From: Amyelois transitella
Lineage: Eukaryota > Arthropoda > Insecta > Lepidoptera > Pyralidae
Length of the DNA stretch: 64,000 bases
Direction of reading: 5' to 3'
NCBI RefSeq assembly: GCF_032362555.1
Contig: NC_083512.1
Location: 1,724,001 to 1,788,000 of the forward strand
Made by a program: the position numbers and the translations under genes. How positions within the stretch are numbered: the first letter of the stretch is position 1; each line of letters begins with the position of its first letter. This document shows, in pieces, positions 56,640-64,000 of the stretch. The notes beneath the pieces are model-generated. The model worked only from the letters and a program-made list of their open reading frames with translations, was not told the DNA's origin and searched no databases.

Positions 56640-56830
56640 TTTACGGCGAGGAAAAACATTGTGAGAAAATCTAATGATCCACAGGCAACTGAATATGTAA
56701 CCATGAAGTAATACCGGTTTGGTTCCCTGGCTAACGTTACGGATGTCAGACGAGAGTTGCTTCGTGTTAAAACCTGTCTTACTTAATCCAAGATTACAGG
56801 AACCAATGCCGGGAGGAAAAAAGACATTAA
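56640..56830 (+). mobile_element. Dispersed repeat C copy, diverged
   Basis: TTGTGAGAAAATCTAATGATC, GGATGTCAGACGAGAGTTGC and GCCGGGAGGAAAAAAGAC. Confidence 0.65.
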
Positions 56831-56920
56831 TACACCTAAAACATTACAGAAAAGAACATAAGAACTTTGATAATTTCAATGAAGCACATCTATAAACAAA
56901 GACCACCACCATTTTATCCG

Positions 56921-57178
56921 TGCCGTGTGGTTTCCGGCACCAGTACAAAAAAGAATAGGACCACTCTATCCCTTTCCCATGGATGTCGTAAAAGGCGACT
57001 AAGGGATATGCTAACAAACTTGGGATTATTTTTTTAGGCGATGGGCTAGCAACCTGTCACTGTTTGAATCTCAATTCTATCATTAAGCCAAATAGCTATG
57101 CGTGGCCTATCAGTCTTTTCAAGACTGTTGGCTCTGTCTACCCCACAAGGGATATAGACGTGACTAATTGTATGTATT
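56921..57178 (+). mobile_element. SINE-A copy
   Basis: GTGCCGTGTGGTTTCCGGCACC to GACTAATTGTATG. Full length. Confidence 0.9.
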
Positions 57179-57470
57179 TTATCTACAGCTACGATTTATT
57201 TATTTAAGCCTATGACACAACGGTAGTAGTAAATCTCTCAAAGTATTTGGTAAAGAATTATTGTAAAACAAAATATAATCTTGACAATCTTCATTTCAAA
57301 ATGTACTAAAAATAGCTTTATCTGTGGGTTGCTTGAAGGCTCGACAACTAAGTACTCTAAGTAGGCCTAGTCTGCATTTTGTGTTATTAGCTCCCGTTCA
57401 ACTTTGTAGACAAAAGCTTTGTACATAGATTTAGTTATTTAAAAGGTAAACGTTTGAGAAGGTAAAAAGG
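57179..57470. other. Non-coding DNA
   Basis: Nothing recognisable. Confidence 0.35.
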
Positions 57471-57473
57471 TAT

Positions 57474-57703
57474 ACGTACGCTATATCCCTTGCAGGGTAG
57501 ACAGAGCTAAAAGTCTTGAAAGGATAGGTCACGTTCAGCTGCTGGGCTTAATAATAGAATTGAGATTCAAATAGGTTGCTAGCCCATCTTAGCCTAAAAG
57601 ATGAATCGCAAGTTTAAAAGCCTATCCCTTTACGGCATCCATGGGAATGAAACGGAGTGGTCCTATTCTTTTTTTATATTGGTACCGGGAACCACACGGC
57701 ACA
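57474..57703 (-). mobile_element. SINE-A copy
   Basis: Reverse strand, TACGTACGCTATATCCCTTGC to GGGAACCACACGGCAC. Confidence 0.86.
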
Positions 57704-57767
57704 AAAATCATTGGAAATATTTGGATAAGATAATCTGAGAAAATGAATTAAAAATACGTGTAATTTG

Positions 57768-57860
57768 TTTAAAACTTTATTGCACCAAGAAATTTTCAAA
57801 GGAGAGGACTTAATGCTGTTTGTCATTCTCTACAAGTCTACCAGCTGACCGAACAGAAAA
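57768..57860 (-). mobile_element. LINE-E 3' UTR fragment
   Basis: AAAACTTTATTGCACC, GGACTTAATGCTGTTTGTC and CTCTACAAGTCTACCAGCTG. Confidence 0.6.
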
Positions 57861-58266
57861 ACTTTAAGTTGGTGGTGCGATAAAGTGCACATGCATGCTG
57901 AAAAATACTAACATAATACATAATTACATACAAGATACATAAATTACAATTGTGGTGTACCTACTCTCAAAATTTCTCAATTTATAAAAGAGTTCAAAAG
58001 ACAATATTGTCACTAACAACAACAAAAATATTAACAAATTATCTAGTCGCATTCAAAAAGCTTTAATGGCTCCTTTTTTAAACCACAGATTTAAAATGAA
58101 CTAAATCTTTTGCATTTTGTGAATTTTGAACTATAATGGTTTCCTATTAAAGTAATCATTTTTTCCTTATTACACATGCCACATCTCACCAAAATAGTTT
58201 CGTATGACATTTTCCTTATTCAAAGGAAAACAGAGATGCTATGCCGTCGGTGCCTTGCGTAATCTA

Positions 58267-58535
58267 TACTACTTAATATTATAAAGCTGAAGAGTTTGTT
58301 TGTTTGAACGCGGTAATATTAGGAACTACTGGTTCAAATTGATAAATTCTTTTGTTGAATAGACTATTTATAGAGGAAGGCTTTAGGCTATAATATCACG
58401 TTGCAACTATCAAGACCGAAGAAATAATGGAAAATGTGAAAAAAAAAACGGGGAAAATTATTCATCCTTAAGGGCTTTAATGATACCAAAAATAACTATT
58501 CCATGCAGACGAAGTCGCGGGTACAGCTAGTGCTA
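58267..58535 (-). mobile_element. RTE-type LINE tail (type 2)
   Basis: CTATACTACTTAATATTATA to ACGAAGTCGCGGGTACAGCTAG. Confidence 0.82.
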
Positions 58536-58717
58536 TAAAGATAAGAAATGCAATTAACTGTTACCCTTGCTTAACGTGAAACGGCAATGCTAATGCCGTG
58601 GATCAAATTATTGCATTTGATCGTGGTTTCATCAACAAGAAACGCGCACATCACAACGATAATAAATTAAATGACCCCAGGATTGAAGGCAGGCTGATAA
58701 AGAAAGTACCTCACATC

Positions 58718-58724
58718 TATATAA
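58718..58724 (+). promoter_or_regulatory. TATA box of gene 3
   Basis: TATATAA in the same context as for gene 2 (GCTGATAAAGAAAGTAC before, GCTAGAGGTTCA after). Confidence 0.7.
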
Positions 58725-58800
58725 GGCTAGAGGTTCACTTGATCAAACATTATTCCGTTCTTCGTCTCAAGTTTCAGCATTTCGCTCCACACCAAACAAA

Positions 58801-61800
58801 ATGTTGGCTTTCGTATTTCTACTGGCTCTTGGTGCCGTGTCAGCACAGAACCAATGCATCCAACTGTTCTCGGGTAAGAATTTTTTTTTAATTATTTTGT
58901 AGAAAAGTACATACAAACAGAAAACATGATGATTGTTTTTAATTTTTATGACAGTGACCATTATTTATATAATAATGAATATAAAATTATTCTCCGTGAT
59001 GATAGATACATAAAATATTTATATTAAAAAAATATATTTTATTTTAGCCAATCGTGGTAAAGATATGATTCTGGCGAAGAGTCAAGATATTGAACTTTCG
59101 GGCGGCAGACATTTCGACGTGACTTTGACTGTAAGTACAAGTAATTTTGAAATTGAAAGTGGAGAGTAATTGCACAAATTCTTCCGCCTGCCTTCAATCC
59201 TGATGACAACCAAACTTTTCGGTGGTTTTCGGAGGTCAGGGTCTACTTTTTTTTCTACCTTACTATGAGCCAGGATGGTGTAAATCTGTTTTTTCACGAA
59301 GCGACTCCTGTCTTAACCCAGATAAGCCTGAAACTAAAATTTTCTGAAAATTTTGAAAAAAGTTATATTATTTAGTTTATTAGATCTTATGCAACATAAA
59401 AAAAATTATGAAAAAAAATTAAGTGTAAGGCTTTCAGGGAAACAGCCGTCCTATATGTAGGACAGTAGGATAATAAGAGGAAATAAAAGACCATTTATGA
59501 CAAAACAGAATGTAATCAAAAAGTGTAGTTTATTAGATAACTATTGATTATATTACCTATTGTTATATGTAATTTACTAGATTAACACTTTTTATGAATG
59601 ATATGTTTCAAAACACTTGACACACACTCCAACATCACATTTCTTGCAACGTGTCAAACATTTTTTGTGACATTGACGACAGCGTGTTTGCTTCGATTGA
59701 GGAATAACCAGATGATTCATTTGGTCTTTACGACTATCAGCATGTTCATGATGGGAGGGTCGGCTAGGCCCTCTTTTGGCATTTTTTCTGTTTGATTCAA
59801 TCAAAGCAATTGCTACCCTTCTGCGAAAGCCAAGATGATCCAGTTTTCCATGATTTATTTTATATAACTGCCATGCATTATGTTCGGCAAGATCAATCAT
59901 GTGTGTGAGCAACGGCATGTACCATTTCTTACCTCGTATACCAATTCGGTAATGTGAAATATTTTCGTCAGACCGATCCACTCCCCCCATATATTTGTTA
60001 TAGATGGACACCATATGTGGTTCTTCTATGACAATGTTTCTCTTTTCACTTTGTGAGAAGCGTTTGGCAGATTGTTTAGGATTTATTCCTACAGCATTAG
60101 AAGCAATACTGAATATATTATTGTCATGCCATTTAGCAATAATGAACGTGTTGTCATGTGTCGTTCTGTAATCGACAGCACCACGTTCCTTTTTTTTCAG
60201 TAACTTTGATGTAATCAGAGGACAACTAGATGTCCTGTTTTCTCGAACTGTCCCAGTGCAACGAAGGCCTTTCTTTGTTATCTCTTCCAGCAAGGGCGTC
60301 CCAGTAAAAAAATTATCAAAAACTACGTGGTAAGGAAGGTCGAAGCCACGTGAAATCAGCACATCGCAAAAAGTGAGAACAACGCTTGCACCCAGCCCCA
60401 ATTCTTTATATATTGGATTGCACATAGTTGTAGCACCTTGGTATGGTTCCATCCATAAAACATACCCTAACCGTGTAGCACCAACCCAAGCTTTGAACCC
60501 GTACCTAATAGGTTTACCTTTTATGTGCTGTTTGCAGCCATGTCTACCATAGTAGGGAATCATGGCCTCATCTACACTGTAATGCTCTTCAAGAGGAGAA
60601 AACTCTAAGAACTTTTTATTTAGAAGTGTAACTAGGGGGCGTACTTTTGTGTATTTGTTTTGCAAATCCAGATTATCATTTACATGAAGGTGGCGAAAAA
60701 TAAAGTCAAATCTATCCCTAGTCATAGCCGAGCTGATCAATTCATTCTTTGTATCAGGGGAGTTTTCCCAATACATTCTTCTACGGGGGAGCCATGAATA
60801 ACCACTAACCAACAATATGCCGATGAAACATTTCATATCTTCAGTGGTTATGTCTCCAGGCAAATTCTTTTTGACAGCATATTTATTGCTCTCTGACACC
60901 AACAACGAAATAACATCTTCATCGAAGAAGTTTTCAAACCACTCAATTGGGCGCTTATCTTGGCAAGCGCCTTGAACATCTGGCCAATTCACGGGAGTTT
61001 TGGCCAAGTCCCGTTTTCTCCATGCGTAGGTACGCCTACGTTTAGTTCGACCTGTAGAATCAGAAGGTTCTTCTTCTGTATCACTCACCATAATCTGCCC
61101 TTGAATCATTATTTTAGCCGGTTGAAGCAGAATGTTTCGTGGCAAATTATTCAAAGTTACATTATCTTCTTCACCCGAATCTTCGTCAGTGAGACAGTCA
61201 GGATCAACAGGAGGAGGTAGAATACATATCAGTCGTTCTCTATAATCTTCTTCATTATCAGAAACATTTTCTAAAGCATCTAAAATTTCATGCGCAGCTA
61301 ACGGTCTGTAAAGAAAAAGTTGTATTATTGTACTAAAATCATGTATATTATCCTACTGTCCTATATATAGTACGCTAGTATTTGTAACAAGTTATACGTA
61401 ATTTATTTATATTATTTTGCTAGAATATTTATTTAGTACAAAAGTTAAGGTTATTAACTAGATATTAACACAGAAAAAAACAACTCAGGAGTAAAATATA
61501 ACTTTTTATACATACCTGTCATTTGCCATGTCTGCAACGCACTTTTATTACACACTTATAAGGTAAAATATAAGGTAAAAACTGTTAAAATAACTGTCTT
61601 TTTATTTTTTCTAAGAAAGCTGACACGTTTCTTACTGCAAATCATAAGACTAAATAATCTTAGATAAAGAGGGTATTCTGATATTTGTTTTTATTTCTAC
61701 TGTCCTAAATATAGGACAGTAGGCTTATCTGGGTTAACGCCGCGACCTAACCTAACCTAACCTAACCACATTGAATTATTTAAAAATTGCACTTGATAGT

Positions 61801-62195
61801 TTATCTATTCGCTTAGTTACCTTTTCTTGCATCACTTGATTCTAGATATTTTTGTAGTTATTTATAATATTCATGATGTTTTCATCCTGTAAAAGTAGAG
61901 ACAAAAGCAATCCACTATACGACTAACCGTAAGTGTGTAGCTTTTCTACAAGGGTAAGAGATAATATTTTTTTTATTACATTTCCCAGCCACCATGCGAG
62001 AACTCCGTCTTGCAAGTCGACGTGTGTGACGACGTCAAGCCTGAAGGTGAAATCATATCGGTCTCCGAAGTCACCATCACCCGTGTGAGCACCAGGACCG
62101 CTGCCATCATCCTCCACGCCAAATACTATTGCCCATCAAATTCTAATCTTCTTGCTGATCTTCCCGAACCCAAAGTAACAATCAAGGATAATTAA
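58801..62195 (+). CDS. Small secreted protein, cluster gene 3 (three exons, piggyBac in intron 2)
   Basis: Exons 58801-58873, 59048-59130 and 61989-62195 give 120 residues. The signal peptide MLAFVFLLALGAVSA and QNQCIQLFS are identical to gene 2. Exon 2 differs from gene 2 at three residues (split Gly to Ala, SQDIEL for SQDVEL, FDVTLT for FDVQLT). Exon 3 differs in a few positions (PPCENSVLQVDVC, PSNSNLLADLPEP) and is two codons shorter. Splice sites and frame are intact, so the gene is probably functional if the 2.4-kb transposon in intron 2 is spliced out. AATAAA lies at 62282. Function unknown, as for the other cluster members. Confidence 0.86.
59313..59316. repeat. TTAA target duplication, left
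   Basis: TTAA directly before CCCAGATAAGCCT, matched by TTAA at 61734-61737. Confidence 0.9.
59592..61529 (-). CDS. piggyBac-like transposase (two exons)
   Basis: Exons 61529-61516 (MANDR, the last codon split) and 61305-59592, separated by a 210-bp GTATGT...TTTACAG intron, give 575 residues. Order: acidic N-terminus (DALENVSDNEEDYRE, DEDSGEEDN), basic linker, then the DDE_Tnp_1_7-type catalytic region. The three catalytic aspartates are visible in their usual settings: VDEAMIPYYGR (about D250), VVFDNFFTG (about D335) and GGVDRSDENISHYR (about D448). The C-terminus ends in a cysteine-rich finger (CRQCHKKCLTRCKKC, CVKCFETYH) that binds terminal DNA in the family. Length and spacing fit an intact enzyme that cuts and pastes at TTAA. 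The first exon is short; without it the frame has no ATG before the acidic region. Confidence 0.93.
61516..61529 (-). other. Short first exon of the transposase
   Basis: ATGGCAAATGACAG followed by GTATGT. Joining to ACCGTTAGCTGCG at 61305 keeps the frame open and supplies the only in-frame ATG near the N-terminus. Confidence 0.75.
61734..61737. repeat. TTAA target duplication, right
   Basis: Follows AGGCTTATCTGGG and pairs with 59313-59316. Confidence 0.9.
61746..61767. repeat. Interstitial telomere-type repeat (CCTAA)4
   Basis: CCTAACCTAACCTAACCTAA plus CC, the complement of the insect TTAGG telomere repeat, nine bases beyond the right target site of the transposon. Confidence 0.8.
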
Positions 62196-62281
62196 ATTAT
62201 TTCTTGATGTTTTCCGACTTTTTAGTTCAAAGTTAATTTCTCATATTCGGCTTACATTATAATTTGATTACAAGTTGGCTC

Positions 62282-62287
62282 AATAAA
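62282..62287 (+). terminator. Poly(A) signal of gene 3
   Basis: AATAAA about 87 bp after the stop codon. Confidence 0.65.
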
Positions 62288-62299
62288 TTGGCAGAATAC

Positions 62300-63145
62300 A
62301 TTTGGTGGTTTTATTATCCTGTCTAAGTTGTTAAACATTTGAAGACAAAACTGTATTTTCACATAGAAAAGATAAATAAGATTTTAAGTCTTTCTGCATG
62401 CGTAATTTTATACATTGTTAAATATTTGCATATGAAAATTTACGTGCTTTTATTTCTGAAAGACTTATTTTGGATTAAAATTGGACAGAGCAGATATTGT
62501 CACTAGAGTGCGACTAAAATTCCTGCTAATTTCCATTCCCCAATATTTTTAAGATAACATAAGGATCCGATATTCGTGGTTGGCTATGGGTTGATATGCC
62601 AGTCAGTGTCTTCATTAAATATGAGAAAACGCCCTAAGGTAGGAATATCAAGAGATCCTGTATTAGTACATCCCTAGACTGCATCAAAACCTTCATGAAC
62701 CAAACCCAAATATCAAGTCTGTAGACTAAGCTTGGCCTTTGCGTTGACATGCCAATCAGTCAGGTAAATAAAAATAAACTGTTTGATTCCCTTTGCCGAA
62801 GGATTTTTGGTTAATCGTGTTTTTGTGTACTTAGATGACATAAAGACTGTTGGGCGGCTTGTGTGTACGCTTTCTCACCTTGTTGTGCACATGTCTGTGG
62901 TTGTTTTTTTTATCCTTATTATACTTATTATTTAACAAATACCAATAGAATAAAGAAATTTAGCAACATAACATTTTTCATTACAAAATTGACAACTGTC
63001 TATACGAGTATATGTAAGTAGGTACGATAATGACCTAATACAAAAGTCTTAAAAAATAACACATTACTAAATACAATAAATAAGAAGGACAGATAAACAA
63101 ACAGTTCAGTTTTCATCGGAGTCGTTTCTTGACTCACCCAATTCA
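62300..63145. other. Intergenic non-coding DNA
   Basis: No further member of the gene cluster and no repeat copy recognised. Confidence 0.4.
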
Positions 63146-63149
63146 TGAT

Positions 63150-63403
63150 ACATACATACATACATATAGTCACGTCTATATCCCTTGCGGGCTAGACAGA
63201 GCCAACAGTCTTGAAAAGACTGACAGGCCACGTTCAGCTTTTTGGCTCGATGATAGAATTGAGATTCAAATAGTGACAGGTTGCTAGCCCATCGCCTAAA
63301 AGTAGAATCCCAAGTTTATAAGCCTATCCCTTAGTCGCCTTTTACGACGAGATAGAGTGGTCCGATTCTTTTTTTATATTGTTGCCGGGAACCACACAGT
63401 AAT
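63150..63403 (-). mobile_element. SINE-A copy
   Basis: Reverse strand, (CATA)n to CGGGAACCACACAGT. A few bases around CATCCATGGGAAAG are deleted. Confidence 0.89.
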
Positions 63404-63424
63404 TCATAATACATGGTAAAAGGC

Positions 63425-63485
63425 GTTCTCAGGGCCCGCGTCCAGTGTGGTGAGGGTGTAGCCAGGAGGAAGAAGACAATGAAGA
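63425..63485 (+). mobile_element. Dispersed repeat C 3' scrap
   Basis: GTTCTCAGGGCCCGCGTCCA to GCCAGGAGGAAGAAGACA. Confidence 0.55.
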
Positions 63486-63728
63486 TGCCCAAAAGATAGG
63501 AAAACGCGCGTAGATTTGGAAAAGTTTTTACTTACTTATAACTTTGTAGAGAAATTTGCAAGAGTTTCTCTTAAGCCCATAGAAGCTTAGGTTAACTTTA
63601 GCCATTGTATTTATTTTTGAGTTGACTTAAATTATTTTTTAGATTCACTACTTGAAGATATTTTGAAAGAACCGAATTAAAAATATATTCAATTTAATAC
63701 TTATTATTTTCGATTTCTAGACCCCGAC

Positions 63729-64000
63729 ATTAATGTGTAGGAGTGAAAGTTGGGTATGGCAAAAGTAGCACGTAAGCAGAATAAATGCAGTGGAAATGAG
63801 AGCGTTAAGGAGTATGATGGGTGTGAAATTGAGTGACCGGATAAGGAACAGCGTGATAAGGGAATGTTGTAATGTCAAAGAAGATGTAGTTACAGGAATA
63901 GAAAAGGGTATGTTAAGATGGTTTGCTCATGTGGAGAGGATGAATGATAGCAGGTTGACTAAGCAGATATACAAGGAGAGTGTGGAGTGCGACGATCAAA
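63729..64000 (+). pseudogene. LINE-B reverse transcriptase, C-terminal region, broken and cut by the window
   Basis: One frame reads SESWVWQK, a stop (TAG at 63766-63768), then HVSRINAVEMRALRSMMGV, LSDRIRNSVIRECCN and MLRWFAHVERMNDSRLTKQI, up to the window edge. Trp-Phe-x-His-Val-x-Arg-Met after a conserved Arg-Arg/Ser-Met block is typical of the polymerase C-terminus of CR1/Jockey-like LINEs. The last bases (GATCAAA) match the point where the LINE-B fragments in this window continue (DQIKDVL), so this is the same family further upstream. The in-frame stop and lack of the 5' part make it non-functional as seen. Confidence 0.8.

Larger units (their letters stand above)
59317..61733 (-). mobile_element. 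Complete piggyBac-like transposon, 2417 bp
   Basis: Perfect 13-bp terminal inverted repeats (CCCAGATAAGCCT at 59317-59329, AGGCTTATCTGGG at 61721-61733) are flanked by TTAA on both sides, the hallmark target site of the piggyBac superfamily. Subterminal repeats containing TAGGACAGTAGGATAATA (about 59459-59476) and its inverse (near 61350-61370) are present. The element carries an unbroken transposase gene. It sits in intron 2 of gene 3, on the opposite strand. No other copy of these ends is visible in the window. Confidence 0.95.

Overview
This window looks like moth or butterfly (lepidopteran) nuclear DNA. It is AT-rich. It is crowded with dispersed families typical of Lepidoptera: RTE-type LINE tails ending in AATATTAGTAGGAT, a tRNA-derived SINE, and a very abundant short element ending in (ATGT)n. 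The real genes have short exons with GT-AG introns, TATA boxes and AATAAA signals. The species cannot be named from the sequence alone.

Layout. 1-40 kb is essentially transposon and satellite DNA: a 67-bp satellite with a 201-bp higher-order repeat (1.1-2.9 kb), a roughly 630-bp dimeric tandem repeat (5.5-7.05 kb), and dozens of copies of the (ATGT)n-tailed SINE-like family (called SINE-A here), LINE 3' ends (LINE-B, -D, -E, RTE types), a tRNA-SINE, a hAT-type MITE with an 8-bp target duplication, and other inverted-repeat elements. I found no convincing host gene there.

40-62 kb holds the genes. Five three-exon (or originally three-exon) genes encode small secreted proteins of 107-122 residues. 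All share one architecture: a signal-peptide exon ending in phase 1 (73-76 bp), a second exon of 83-89 bp ending in phase 0, and a third exon of 54-71 codons including the stop. Three lie on the + strand (52.2-53.2, 54.8-56.1, 58.8-62.2 kb). Two more diverged members are on the - strand (40.0-42.7 kb complete; 46.0-46.7 kb with exon 3 not found). They were recognised only by joining exons across transposon-filled introns. I do not recognise the protein family. Between the strands sits a two-exon MADF-BESS regulator gene (50.2-51.9 kb, - strand).

Intron 2 of the last secreted-protein gene contains a structurally complete piggyBac-like transposon (59317-61733): TTAA target duplication, 13-bp perfect terminal repeats, and a two-exon transposase of 575 residues with all three catalytic aspartates. 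Its near-identical neighbour gene lacks it, so the insertion postdates the gene duplication.

The last 270 bp are the reverse-transcriptase C-terminal region of LINE-B, broken by one stop and running out of the window. SINE-A and LINE-B end in nearly the same 3' sequence and (ATGT)n tail, which suggests that SINE-A is mobilised by the LINE-B machinery. Family names SINE-A, LINE-B and so on are local labels; for SINE-A, + means the GTGCCG end comes first and the (ATGT)n tail last.
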